DNA of 64,000 bases from Herbaspirillum sp. ST 5-3 (lineage in GTDB: Bacteria; Pseudomonadota; Gammaproteobacteria; Burkholderiales; Burkholderiaceae_D), in assembly GCF_004804275.1 (NCBI RefSeq), contig NZ_STGI01000001.1, forward strand, positions 620,001-684,000. The letters are read 5' to 3'. The notes under the pieces were generated by a model. The model worked only from the letters and a program-made list of their open reading frames with translations. It ran no database searches and was not told where the DNA came from. Positions 42,915 to 52,339 of the stretch are shown here, piece after piece. Each line of letters starts with the position of its first letter. The first letter of the stretch is position 1. A program made the translations under genes and the position numbers.

Positions 42915-45900
42915 ATGGGCGACATGGAAAACACCGAAAAGACATCAGGATCTGCCGTGCAATCGGCATGGCACGAGCGTCTTTCCCTGAAGACCAAGCT
43001 GATCATGATCACGGTGGGACTGTTCGCCGGCTTCATCTGGATGCTCACCTTCTTTTCCGTCACGGTCCTGAAAAGCCAGCTCGAAGAAGTGCTGCGCGAT
43101 GAACAGCTCGCCTCCACCAGACGCCTGGCTGCCGAGCTAAACATCAAGCTCGACGAACGCATCGAGAGCCTGACCAAGATCGCCGCAAAACTGCCGCCTG
43201 ACTTGAACGAGCAGGCGCTGGATGCCTTTCTGCCGCAATTCGGCGCCTTGCATGTCGTGTTTTCCGGCGGCATCGCGGTGATCGGCCTGGACGGCAAGAC
43301 CATCGCCGATTTTCCGGTGGCGCCCGGGCGGCGCGGCACCTGGTTCGGCGACCGCGACTACTTCCGGCAGGTGGTGCAAACCGGGCGTCCCTATATCGAC
43401 AAGCCGATCATGGGCCGTGCACTGAAGCGCCCGGTGCTCACGATGGCGGTTCCGGTCTTCGACAGCGCAGGCAAGCTGCGCGGCATCATGACCGGCATCA
43501 CCGACCTGACGGCGCCCAATTTTCTCGGCATGATTTCCGAACCCTCGATGGCGGGTAAAGGCGAGCTTTTCGTCTTTTCTCCCAAGGACAAGCTGATCAT
43601 TGCCGCCAGCGACAAGCAACGCGGGATGACCGAATCCGCCCCGCGCGGGGCGAACGCCATGCTCGACCGCTTCGTCGACGGCTTCGAAGGCTCGGGCATT
43701 GCCGCCAACTCGCAAGGCATCTCCAAACTGTATTCCGCGGTGCGGGTGCCCGCTGCCGACTGGATGGTGATGGTAGCCTTGCCGACCGAGATTGCGTTCG
43801 GACCGGTGAAAACCATGCAAACCTGGCTGTACGCACTGGCCGGCATCATGACCCTGCTGGCCGTATTGCTCCTGCGCCGGACCACGCAGCGCCTGCTGGC
43901 GCCGCTGTACGATCTGGGCCATGCCATGCGGCACATGATCGGCGGCCAGGCCCCGATGGTGCCGATGCCGGTAGTGCGCGCCGATGAAGTCGGCGAGCTG
44001 ATCAGCAACTTCAACCTGCTGGTCGAGGATCGCGGGCGCTACGAAACCGCGCTGGGCGAGAGCGAGCGCCGCTTGCGCAAGCTGGTCGAGAGCGCTCCGG
44101 ACGCGATCATCGTGCAGACGCAGGGCCGCTTTGCGTACGTGAACCCGGCGGCCTTGCGCCTGTTCGGCGCGACATCGCGCGAACAGTTGCTGGGTCACCC
44201 GATTATCGAGCGCACGCATCCCGACAGCGGCCAGTCGATGGAAGAGCGCATCCGCGTACTCAACCAGGAACGAAAGACCGTTCGGCCAAGCGACGAACAG
44301 CTGCTGCGCCTCGACGGCGCGCAGATCGACGTGGAAGTGTCGGCCGTGCCCTTCGTGTACGAGGAGGAACATGGCGCACTGATGTTCGTGCGCGACATTA
44401 CCGAACGCAAGCGCGCCGAGCAGACCCAGAAAAAACTCAATCGCGCCCTGCGCCTGCTGAGCGATTGCAACATGGCGCTGGTGCATGCGGAGCGCGAGCA
44501 AAGCCTGCTGGATGAAGTCTGTCGTCTGATCGTCACCAGGGGAGGCTACCTGATGGCCTGGGTCGGCTACCCGGAACAGGATGTGCAAAAGTCGGTGCGT
44601 CCGGTGAGCCATTTCGGTCTGAACGAGGGCTATCTCGAAAGCGCGAACATCTCCTGGGCCGATACGGAACGCGGGCAGGGCACGACCGGAACCTGCATGC
44701 GGACCGGGGAAATACAGGTGAACTCGGATTACCACAGCAACCCGGCCATGGCGCTGTGGCGCGATGCCGCCATGGCGCGCGGCTACCGCTCGAGCATCGC
44801 GCTGCCGCTGATCGGCGCGCATGGCATATTCGGTACGCTCTCCATCCATTCGCCCGATGCCGGTTCCTTTGCGGAAGACGAGGTACGCCTGCTGGAAGAG
44901 CTGGCTACCGACCTTGCATTCGGCATCACGACCTTGCGCGAACGTAGTCAGCGCGAAGCGGCCGAGGAGAGACTGGCCTTCCTCGCGCACTACGATCCGC
45001 TCACCCATCTTCCCAACCGGGTGCTGCTGCGCGACCGCTTCGAGCGCGCGTCGAGCGCCGCCGCGCGCTCCATGCGCAGTGTCGCGATGCTGGTGCTCGA
45101 TCTGGACAACTTCAAGCGCGTCAACGACAGCCTCGGGCATGAAGTCGGCGACCAATTGCTGCTGCACGTAGTCGATCGCCTGCAGCACTGCATCGGCGAA
45201 CGCGATACCATCAGCCGCCAGAGCGGCGACGAGTTCGTGATTCTGCTGCAGGATCTCGCCGATACCGGCGCGGTCGGTCGCATTGCGCAATCCCTCCTCG
45301 ACGCGGTGGCCGAACCCTTCGAAATCGGCCAGCATACGATCACCACCTCGTTCAGCATCGGCATCAGCATGTACCCGAGCGACGGCCGCGATTTCGACAC
45401 GCTGCTCAAGCATGCCGACACCGCGCTCTATCATGCCAAGGACAACGGTCGCGACACCTATCACTTCTTCGCCAACACGATGAACATCGACGCGCTGGCG
45501 CGCATGCAACTGCACAGCAATCTGCGCAAGGCGGTGAAGAACCAGGAATTCCTGCTGCATTACCAGCCGCAGATCGATATCCCGAGCGGCGCGATCGTCG
45601 GCGCCGAGGCGCTGGTGCGCTGGCGCAGCGGCGAGGAAGGCCTGATCGCGCCGGGGCGCTTCATCCCGCTGGCGGAAGAAAGCGGAATGATCGTGCAGAT
45701 CGGCGAGTGGGTGCTCAACGAGGCATGCCGCCAGACCATGGAATGGATCAATGGCGGCATGGCGCCGCTGGTGATTGCGGTCAATCTCTCCGCGCAGCAG
45801 TTCCGGCGCGGCGATATCGTCGACACGGTACAGCGCGCGCTGGCGCAATCCGGCTTGCCGCCCTCATTGCTGGAACTGGAGCTGACGGAATCGATCCTGC

Positions 45901-46268
45901 TGCAGGAAACATCCATCGTGATGGAGTCGCTGTACAGGCTGAAGGAACTCGGCGTGCACCTCTCGATCGACGACTTCGGCACCGGTTATTCCAGTCTCGC
46001 CTATCTGAAGAAGCTGTCGGTCGACAAACTGAAGATCGACCAGAGCTTCGTGCGCGACGTGGCCGACAATCCGGACGGCGAAGCCATCGTCAAGGCCGTC
46101 ATCCAGCTCGGCCATGCGCTGCAGCTGTGCGTGGTCGCGGAAGGTGTCGAGACCGATTTCCAGCTCGATTTCCTGCGCGTGCATGAATGCGACCAGGCGC
46201 AGGGGTACCTGATCGCGCGCCCTGTCCCGGCGCGGGAATTTGCGGAGTTCGCGGCGACGCGCAGATAG
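42915..46268 (+). CDS. membrane GGDEF-EAL protein with Cache, PAS and GAF domains
   Basis: Cyclic-di-GMP enzyme of about 1117 residues. A membrane helix (about 30-52) is followed by a periplasmic Cache sensor (about 60-290), a second helix (about 305-325), HAMP (about 328-380), PAS (about 395-515), GAF (about 530-690), GGDEF (about 700-860) and EAL (about 870-1110). The EAL residues are complete: EALVRW, NLSAQQF, ELTES, IDDFGTGYSS, LKIDQSF and EGVET, so phosphodiesterase activity is likely. The GGDEF signature is SGDEF and lacks an RxxD site, so it may be regulatory. The start is uncertain: ATG at 42915 or 42924, or a TTG at 42864. Confidence 0.87.
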   Translation: MGDMENTEKTSGSAVQSAWHERLSLKTKLIMITVGLFAGFIWMLTFFSVTVLKSQLEEVLRDEQLASTRRLAAELNIKLDERIESLTKIAAKLPPDLNEQALDAFLPQFGALHVVFSGGIAVIGLDGKTIADFPVAPGRRGTWFGDRDYFRQVVQTGRPYIDKPIMGRALKRPVLTMAVPVFDSAGKLRGIMTGITDLTAPNFLGMISEPSMAGKGELFVFSPKDKLIIAASDKQRGMTESAPRGANAMLDRFVDGFEGSGIAANSQGISKLYSAVRVPAADWMVMVALPTEIAFGPVKTMQTWLYALAGIMTLLAVLLLRRTTQRLLAPLYDLGHAMRHMIGGQAPMVPMPVVRADEVGELISNFNLLVEDRGRYETALGESERRLRKLVESAPDAIIVQTQGRFAYVNPAALRLFGATSREQLLGHPIIERTHPDSGQSMEERIRVLNQERKTVRPSDEQLLRLDGAQIDVEVSAVPFVYEEEHGALMFVRDITERKRAEQTQKKLNRALRLLSDCNMALVHAEREQSLLDEVCRLIVTRGGYLMAWVGYPEQDVQKSVRPVSHFGLNEGYLESANISWADTERGQGTTGTCMRTGEIQVNSDYHSNPAMALWRDAAMARGYRSSIALPLIGAHGIFGTLSIHSPDAGSFAEDEVRLLEELATDLAFGITTLRERSQREAAEERLAFLAHYDPLTHLPNRVLLRDRFERASSAAARSMRSVAMLVLDLDNFKRVNDSLGHEVGDQLLLHVVDRLQHCIGERDTISRQSGDEFVILLQDLADTGAVGRIAQSLLDAVAEPFEIGQHTITTSFSIGISMYPSDGRDFDTLLKHADTALYHAKDNGRDTYHFFANTMNIDALARMQLHSNLRKAVKNQEFLLHYQPQIDIPSGAIVGAEALVRWRSGEEGLIAPGRFIPLAEESGMIVQIGEWVLNEACRQTMEWINGGMAPLVIAVNLSAQQFRRGDIVDTVQRALAQSGLPPSLLELELTESILLQETSIVMESLYRLKELGVHLSIDDFGTGYSSLAYLKKLSVDKLKIDQSFVRDVADNPDGEAIVKAVIQLGHALQLCVVAEGVETDFQLDFLRVHECDQAQGYLIARPVPAREFAEFAATRR

Positions 46269-46299
46269 CAGGCCGTCGAAGAACACAGCGGGTCGGACG

Positions 46300-49227
46300 C
46301 TAATGCAGGCCCTTGCTTCCCACCACATCCCCCAGGTTGGGCATCCGGTTGATCCGCGACAGGCTGCCGTCCATGATCATCGCCTCGAACTGCGCGGCGG
46401 GAAGCGGCGGGCTGAAAATGAAGCCTTGCGCGCTGGTGCAATTGCGCGCCTTCAGATAGGCCAATTGCTCCGCCGTCTCGACGCCGCCCGCGCTCACGCC
46501 GATGCCGAGGTCGTGCGCCAGACTGATGATGGCCGAGGTGATCGCCGAGTCCTCGCGCCGGTGCGGCAGGTGCTGCACGAAGGCTTTATCGATCTTCAGC
46601 ACATCGATCCGGAAATCCTTGAAGTCGATCAGTGCGGTCGTGCCGGTGCCGAAATTGTCGATCACCAACCGGATGCCGAGCGCGCGCAGTTCCGTGAGTT
46701 GCTCCTTGATTTCCGGATGCTGTCCCAGCATCGCTTCCGGCACTTCGAGTTCGAGGTGTGCCGGCGCGATGCCGGCGTCGCGCAGGATGGAGGGGATCAG
46801 CGCGACGAACTGGGGCTCGTTGAATTGTCGCGCCGAGAAATTGATCGACAGGCGCAGGTCCGACAGTCCCCTCGCCTGCCACTGCCGCACCTGGTGACAG
46901 GCTTCGCGCAAGGCCCATTCGCCGACCTCGACGATCAGGCCGCTCTGTTCGATGATCTCGAGGAATTCACCTGGCAGCACGGTTTCCAGCTCGGAGGCAT
47001 TCCAGCGCAGCAAGGCTTCCACCGAAGAGATATTCCATTTGGCCAGATCGACCAGCGGCTGATAGTAGAGCTCGAATTGGTGATTCTTCAGCGCGCCGCG
47101 CAGGGCTGTTTCGCGGTCGCGCTTCCATGTCTGGCGCGATACCAGGTCGGCGGTGTAGAACTGATAGGTGTGCCGCCCTGCTTCCTTGGCGCGGTACAGG
47201 GCCAGGTCGGCGCGCTTGACCAGTTCGACCGAATTCTTCCCATCCTTCGGACAGACGCAGATGCCAATGCTGGTGCCGCTGATGATTTCGTGGGAATCGA
47301 GCCGATAAGGACGGCCGAGTTCGAGAATGAGTTTGCGCGCCAGCGTGTCGGCGGCCTCCGGCTGCGAGGTGTCGGCCTGAATGACCACGAATTCGTCGCC
47401 GCCGAGACGGGCAACGAAATCGGTTTCACGCAAGGTCGAACTGATGCGCAGCGCCACTTCCTTGAGCAGCAGGTCGCCGGCGTGGTGGCCGAAGGTGTCG
47501 TTGACGTGCTTGAATCGGTCGAGGTCGAGCAGCAGCAGCGCCAGCGGCACATCATTGCGACGTGACAGGGCGATCGACTGATGCAGTTGATTGCTGAAGT
47601 TGATGCGATTGGGCAGTCCTGTCAGGGCGTCGTGATTGGCAAGGAAATAGGTTTGTTCCGCCACCAGCCGTTGCTCCGTCTGGTCGCGCATGATCTTGAC
47701 GAAGCCGCGCAGACTGCCGTCGGGATTGTGCAGCGGCGTCACCACGCCGGTCGCCCAGAACCGGGTGCCGTCCTGCCGCAGATGCCAGCGGTCGTCTTCC
47801 GAGCGGCCGGCGACGCGCGCCTCTTCCAGTTCGCGCATGGGCTCGCCCATGTCGCGGTCCTCCGAGGTGAACAGACTGGCGATGGGAAGGCCGATCGCCT
47901 CGGTGGCCGACAAGCCGAGTATTCTTTCCGCACCGGCATTCCAGCTCATGATGTTGCCTGCCGGGTCCGTCGTCATGATCGCATAATCGGTGGACGCCTC
48001 TACCAGCAGGCGGAAGTCCTGCTGCGACTGTTTCAGCGCGCGCTCGGTTTCGACCTGGTGAGTGATGTCGGTATTGGTTTCAAGGAAGCGATACGGGCGC
48101 CCCTCGTGAAAATCCAGTGCCCACTGGCTGAACACGATGAGTTCACGTCCGTCGCGAGCGGTGTGAATCACTTCGCCTTCCCAGTAGTGCTGCTGCCGCA
48201 CGATGGCGAGGATCTCGTCGAGCGCTTGAGGAAAGCGCGTCTTGAGCAAGTCATGGCTGACCTGTCCGATCGCTTCGGCGCGCTTGTACTGATACAGCTT
48301 CTCGGCGCTGCGGTTCCAGTAGGTAATGACATCATCCGTGGTGCGCGCGAGGATGGCGTCGTGGGCAAGGTCGAGCAGGCTCGCCTGCTCCTGCAATTGT
48401 CGCGCCTGCGACGCCAGCGCCTGTTCGCGTTCGCGCTGCGCGGTGATGTCGTGCAATACGGCGACGCCTCCCGCGAGCACGCCCTGGCTGTCGAGCAATG
48501 GACGGGCATTAATGCTCAGCCACACGCCTTCCCGAGAAGACGCATCGTAAGGCAAGAAGGCGATCAGGTCGTCCACATGTTCGCCGCGCAGGGCGCGCGC
48601 GGTCGGCCTTTGCTCGGGCAGATAGGGTGTCTTGCCGTCCGGCTGCAGCAAAGCAAAGGCACCGATCGACTGCGGAATGTCCGGCTCGACCGATTCCATA
48701 TTGAGCAAACGCCGCCCAGTCGGATTCACCATTATGAGGTGCCCGGACAAGTCGGCGACGACCACCGCTGCCGCCATGCTGTTCAGAATCGACGTCGTCA
48801 GGTGAGCCTGACGGTGCACTTCTTCTTCCAGCACTTTGCGTTGGGAGATATCGCGCAAGGAAGCAAAGAAAATCGTCCTGTCGGGCGTGACGATGGACGT
48901 TACCGTCAATTCCACCGGAATCTCGCGGCCATCCTTGCATTGCAGCGGCATTTCGACCCGGTTGCCGGGCGGCCTGCCTTCTCCCTCCTCAAGATAATGC
49001 TGCAGCCCGCGCTCATGCGCGGCACGATGGCGCGGCGGAATGAGGGTATCGGTCAGGGAGGACCCGGCCACCTCTTGCCGCGACCAGCCGAAGATGCGTT
49101 CTGCCTGCTTGCTCCACTCGATGATCCTGTTGTTCTGGTCGGTCGCGATGAAAGCATCCACCGCATTGTCGATAATCAGTCGATACAGTTGCTCGGCCTG
49201 GCTTGCCTCTTGGAACAGGAGTTTCAT
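46300..49227 (-). CDS. PAS-GGDEF-EAL protein with a degenerate EAL domain
   Basis: Cytosolic protein of 975 residues with four PAS-type domains (about 10-130, 140-265, 280-400, 405-525), GGDEF (about 535-700) and EAL (about 710-960). GGDEF is intact and has the inhibitory site RETD, so cyclic-di-GMP synthesis is likely. The EAL domain keeps VEALLRW and LKIDKAF but has DNFGTG instead of DDFGTG (Asn858) and AGGVET instead of AEGVET (Gly914), changing two metal or catalytic residues. It is probably not an active phosphodiesterase. The gene is convergent with the previous one and divergent from the PHA synthase. The ATG at 49227 begins the first PAS domain. Confidence 0.87.
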   Translation of the reverse strand: MKLLFQEASQAEQLYRLIIDNAVDAFIATDQNNRIIEWSKQAERIFGWSRQEVAGSSLTDTLIPPRHRAAHERGLQHYLEEGEGRPPGNRVEMPLQCKDGREIPVELTVTSIVTPDRTIFFASLRDISQRKVLEEEVHRQAHLTTSILNSMAAAVVVADLSGHLIMVNPTGRRLLNMESVEPDIPQSIGAFALLQPDGKTPYLPEQRPTARALRGEHVDDLIAFLPYDASSREGVWLSINARPLLDSQGVLAGGVAVLHDITAQREREQALASQARQLQEQASLLDLAHDAILARTTDDVITYWNRSAEKLYQYKRAEAIGQVSHDLLKTRFPQALDEILAIVRQQHYWEGEVIHTARDGRELIVFSQWALDFHEGRPYRFLETNTDITHQVETERALKQSQQDFRLLVEASTDYAIMTTDPAGNIMSWNAGAERILGLSATEAIGLPIASLFTSEDRDMGEPMRELEEARVAGRSEDDRWHLRQDGTRFWATGVVTPLHNPDGSLRGFVKIMRDQTEQRLVAEQTYFLANHDALTGLPNRINFSNQLHQSIALSRRNDVPLALLLLDLDRFKHVNDTFGHHAGDLLLKEVALRISSTLRETDFVARLGGDEFVVIQADTSQPEAADTLARKLILELGRPYRLDSHEIISGTSIGICVCPKDGKNSVELVKRADLALYRAKEAGRHTYQFYTADLVSRQTWKRDRETALRGALKNHQFELYYQPLVDLAKWNISSVEALLRWNASELETVLPGEFLEIIEQSGLIVEVGEWALREACHQVRQWQARGLSDLRLSINFSARQFNEPQFVALIPSILRDAGIAPAHLELEVPEAMLGQHPEIKEQLTELRALGIRLVIDNFGTGTTALIDFKDFRIDVLKIDKAFVQHLPHRREDSAITSAIISLAHDLGIGVSAGGVETAEQLAYLKARNCTSAQGFIFSPPLPAAQFEAMIMDGSLSRINRMPNLGDVVGSKGLH

Positions 49228-49646
49228 TGAACTTGATCTACCGTATCGAAATATTTGTGTGACATCACAACGCGCCCGGGGTTTCGGTGGCGGGATTTCC
49301 GCAGCAAGACGCTGGCTCGTCGAGTCGGTGTTGCTGCAGGCTCTCGATATTCCGACGACCCGCGCATGACCTCGCCCGCCCGATTCCCGCCTGCATCTCG
49401 AAATAGCTTGACCCCGGTCAAGCATGAAACGGGCTTCGGTTCCTAACATGAGAACCGGGGGTGGTGCATTGCAACATCGAGCCTGAAACTTGTGCCGCAG
49501 CGGCAAACCTTCTCCGCCGTTTCGTGTCCATAGAAAGGTTGATGGCCGAGTTTTCGATGCAGTTCACCCGGCCCACCGCGTCTGATCGCTTTGCGGCGAC
49601 GCACATACCAGCGTATCGGACGTGTTCTGACTTCTTGGAGAAACAC
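49228..49646. other. divergent region between the GGDEF-EAL gene and the PHA synthase
   Basis: About 420 bases containing an Anr/FNR-like box. The part after the predicted -10 element would be a 190-base untranslated leader of the PHA synthase gene. An open frame runs through it in the synthase frame, but it lacks a ribosome-binding site and family similarity. Confidence 0.45.
49408..49449 (+). promoter_or_regulatory. Anr/FNR-like box with class II spacing before the PHA synthase
   Basis: TTGACCCCGGTCAA (49408-49421) is a TTGAC/GTCAA variant of the Anr/FNR palindrome. TAACAT (49444-49449) lies 32 bases from its centre, as expected for a class II promoter reading toward the PHA synthase. Confidence 0.65.
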
Positions 49647-51458
49647 ATGGACAGACCGCGATCGAACCTGGAACAAGCCTTGAGGGTTCACGACCCGAAG
49701 GAAGCGCACCTTCCCGCACAGCCCTGGACCGTGACCGACGTCGAACCGCCGGCGACGATCGACCGCCTGATTCATGCAACCACGGGCCGCGTCACGGGCA
49801 GCATCTCCCCGGTCAGCCTTGCGCTGGCGTATCTCGACTGGGCGCTGCATCTTTCCGAATCGCCGGGGAAGTGGCAGAAGCTCGGGGAAAAAGCGATGCG
49901 CAAGGCGGCGCGCTTTGCGATGTACGCAGTGCACGCGCAAACCGACAGGGATTGCGATCTCTGCATCGAGCCGCTGCCGCAGGATCGCCGCTTCCGCAGC
50001 GAAGCCTGGCGCCGCTGGCCGTTCAATCTGATTCACCAGAGCTTTCTGCTGAACCAGCAGTGGTGGTACAACGTGACGACCGGCATCGGCGGCGTATCGG
50101 CGCATCACGAACAGGTGGTTTCCTTTATCGCCCGCCAGTTGCTCGACACCATCTCGCCGGTCAATTACATCGCCACCAATCCCGAGGTGCTCGACACCAC
50201 CGTGCGCGAAGGCGGTGTCAACCTGCTGCGCGGCGCGATGAACTTCATTGAAGACTATGAACGTTCGCTGGCCGGCAAGCCGCCGGCCGGCTTTGAAGAT
50301 TTCATGCCGGGGAAACACGTCGCGATCACGCCCGGCAAGGTGGTCTACCGCAACCGCCTGATCGAACTGATCCAGTACGCCCCGACCACGAAGGAAGTGC
50401 ATGCCGAGCCGATCCTGATCATCCCGGCCTGGATCATGAAGTACTACATCCTCGACCTGTCGCCGCATAACTCGCTGGTACGCTACCTGGTCAGCCGCGG
50501 TCATACGGTCTTCATGGTGTCCTGGCACAATCCGACCGCACAGGATCGCGATCTCGACATGGAAGACTATCTGCGTCTGGGCGTGCTCGAAGCGCTCAAC
50601 GCAGTCCAGGCCATCGTGCCGCAGCGCAAGATCAATACCGTCGGTTATTGCCTGGGTGGCACCCTGCTGGCGATGGCGGCCGCATACCTGGCGCAGATCG
50701 GCGACGAGCGCGTCAACTCCTTGACGCTGCTTGCGGCGCAAACGGACTTCACGGAAGCGGGCGAGCTGACGCTGTTCATCGACGACAGCCAGCTCAACTT
50801 CCTCGACGACATCATGTGGAACCAGGGCTTCCTCGACAACCGGCAGATGGCGGGCGCCTTCCAGCTGCTGCGTTCGCATGACCTGATCTGGTCGCTGGTC
50901 GTGCAGCAATACCTGCTCGGCGGGCGCCAGACGGTCACCGACCTGATGGCGTGGAACGCCGATGCGACGCGCATGCCGGCCCGCATGCACAGCGAATACC
51001 TGCACCGGCTGTTCCTGAAAAACGATTTGTTCGCCGGACGCTACAAGATCAACGGCCGACCGATCTCGCTCGGCGACATCCGCGTGCCACTGTTCGCGGT
51101 GGCGACCGAGACCGACCATGTCGCACCATGGACCTCGGTCTACAAGATCAATCTGATCGCCGACCCTGACATCACCTTCCTGCTCACCAACGGCGGGCAC
51201 AATGCCGGCATCGTCAGCGAGCCGGGACACAAGGGCCGCCACTATCGCATGGCGCACAGCCCGTCCGGCACCAATTACATCGACGCGGAAAACTGGTTCC
51301 TGTCCAATCCGCCGGTCGAAGGCTCCTGGTGGCCGGCCTGGGCCGGCTGGGTGGAAAAGCACGCCAGCGGCATGGCGCCGCCGCCGGAGATGGGCGCGCG
51401 CAAGAATGGCTATGCGCCGCTGGGCGATGCGCCGGGCAGCTATGTGATGGAGAGGTAG
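49647..51458 (+). CDS. phaC: poly-3-hydroxyalkanoate synthase (class I-like)
   Basis: Polymerase of 603 residues joining hydroxyacyl-CoA units into polyester granules. The lipase-like box is GYCLGGT with the catalytic cysteine; the aspartate is in VATETDHVAPW and the histidine in TNGGHNAGI. The N-terminal PhaC domain includes RRWPFNLIHQSFLL. The start at 49647 follows TTGGAG at 6-base spacing; the longer open frame upstream has no support. No phaA, phaB or phasin gene is adjacent, so this may be an additional synthase expressed under particular conditions, perhaps low oxygen in view of the upstream box. Confidence 0.9.
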   Translation: MDRPRSNLEQALRVHDPKEAHLPAQPWTVTDVEPPATIDRLIHATTGRVTGSISPVSLALAYLDWALHLSESPGKWQKLGEKAMRKAARFAMYAVHAQTDRDCDLCIEPLPQDRRFRSEAWRRWPFNLIHQSFLLNQQWWYNVTTGIGGVSAHHEQVVSFIARQLLDTISPVNYIATNPEVLDTTVREGGVNLLRGAMNFIEDYERSLAGKPPAGFEDFMPGKHVAITPGKVVYRNRLIELIQYAPTTKEVHAEPILIIPAWIMKYYILDLSPHNSLVRYLVSRGHTVFMVSWHNPTAQDRDLDMEDYLRLGVLEALNAVQAIVPQRKINTVGYCLGGTLLAMAAAYLAQIGDERVNSLTLLAAQTDFTEAGELTLFIDDSQLNFLDDIMWNQGFLDNRQMAGAFQLLRSHDLIWSLVVQQYLLGGRQTVTDLMAWNADATRMPARMHSEYLHRLFLKNDLFAGRYKINGRPISLGDIRVPLFAVATETDHVAPWTSVYKINLIADPDITFLLTNGGHNAGIVSEPGHKGRHYRMAHSPSGTNYIDAENWFLSNPPVEGSWWPAWAGWVEKHASGMAPPPEMGARKNGYAPLGDAPGSYVMER

Positions 51459-51500
51459 GCTGAAGCGCGCGTTGCGGTGAATTGATGGACAGAGGCGTCT

Positions 51501-51569
51501 GTCCACGGAAGACAATCGTGTTTCAGGTCCGCGTTGCTCGCGGCGGAAGCTTCCGCGCCTTCCGTGGAC
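51501..51569. repeat. hairpin repeat related to the one at 25301
   Basis: Arms GTCCACGGAAG and CTTCCGTGGAC (11 bases, perfect) enclose an inner 14-base palindrome GCGGAAGCTTCCGC. The outer arm shares TGTCCACGGAA with the long hairpin at 25301. It lies between the convergent PHA synthase and membrane protein genes. Confidence 0.65.
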
Positions 51570-51575
51570 CGCGCA

Positions 51576-51980
51576 TCACTTGCCCTTCTCGCCGAGCTTC
51601 AGCTCCGCCACCCGCACGAAGACGTAGGCCACCAGCGCAAACACGAAGAACACCAGCAGCATCCAGGCTATCCCCTGCAGCGTCTCGATCACGGTGCGGT
51701 AGATCTCCAGCACCCAGCGCTCGAAGGTTAGCTCCATGATCTTCGGATCTTTCTCCCAGCGCATCGGCGTAATGTATTTTTCAAGCTGATAGACGCGCAC
51801 GCCAGCCGAGATGCCGACCACCAGGATGGCAAACTTCATGTACTTCAACCAGGCGGCGCTGATCTCGTCGGCGATGATGCGCTTGAGGATGGCATCGAGC
51901 GGCGCGGCAAAGGCTTTCGCCACCGCATAGGACACGCCGGACGCGACCAGCAGGGTTACCAGGAGCAGCAGCAAGAACAT
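51576..51980 (-). CDS. hypothetical membrane protein
   Basis: Protein of 134 residues with three predicted membrane helices: about 1-22 (MFLLLLLVTLLVASGVSYAV), about 45-62 (FAILVVGISAGVRVYQL) and about 105-128 (GIAWMLLVFFVFALVAYVF). The ATG at 51980 is chosen because GGGGAGG precedes it; the upstream ATG at 52016 has none. No family with a known role was recognised. Confidence 0.7.
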   Translation of the reverse strand: MFLLLLLVTLLVASGVSYAVAKAFAAPLDAILKRIIADEISAAWLKYMKFAILVVGISAGVRVYQLEKYITPMRWEKDPKIMELTFERWVLEIYRTVIETLQGIAWMLLVFFVFALVAYVFVRVAELKLGEKGK

Positions 51981-52339
51981 GAGTACCTCCCCGAGGAAAG
52001 AAAATCCGACTGCCATTGTAGCGGCTGGCTGTGTTGCGATTCATGGGCCGGCGGCGCGACTGGCCGCCCGGCGCCAGCTTTTTGGCTTGCCGGGCCATGG
52101 CAGAAATACGACAGCCTTCTAAAGTTGCAACGATTCGGGATAGAATAGCTGTAAGATCGCCTTCAACATAACCAGAAGGATCGAAGCTGTTTCACTGTGC
52201 ACTGCAACAAGCCGCGCCGAAACAGCCAGCCCGATCACACCGACTAGAGACATTTTTCTTCCATGCTGATCCACGTTCGCGCACGCCCTCTGCTGCACCT
52301 GGTTCACATTGCTAACGCGAACGGGCCGGAATTCTGATT
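51981..52339. other. divergent intergenic region upstream of the diguanylate cyclase
   Basis: About 360 bases without a recognisable gene. Promoters for the flanking divergent genes must be here; no clear consensus element was identified. Confidence 0.35.

Noticed and set aside
43137-45848. Minus-strand open frame of 903 residues inside the GGDEF-EAL gene
   Set aside because: Shadow frame; all Cache, PAS, GGDEF and EAL motifs are on the plus strand.
52110-52170. Possible sigma28 flagellar promoter before the diguanylate cyclase
   Set aside because: TAAAG is present but the second half does not match GCCGATAA at any allowed spacing.
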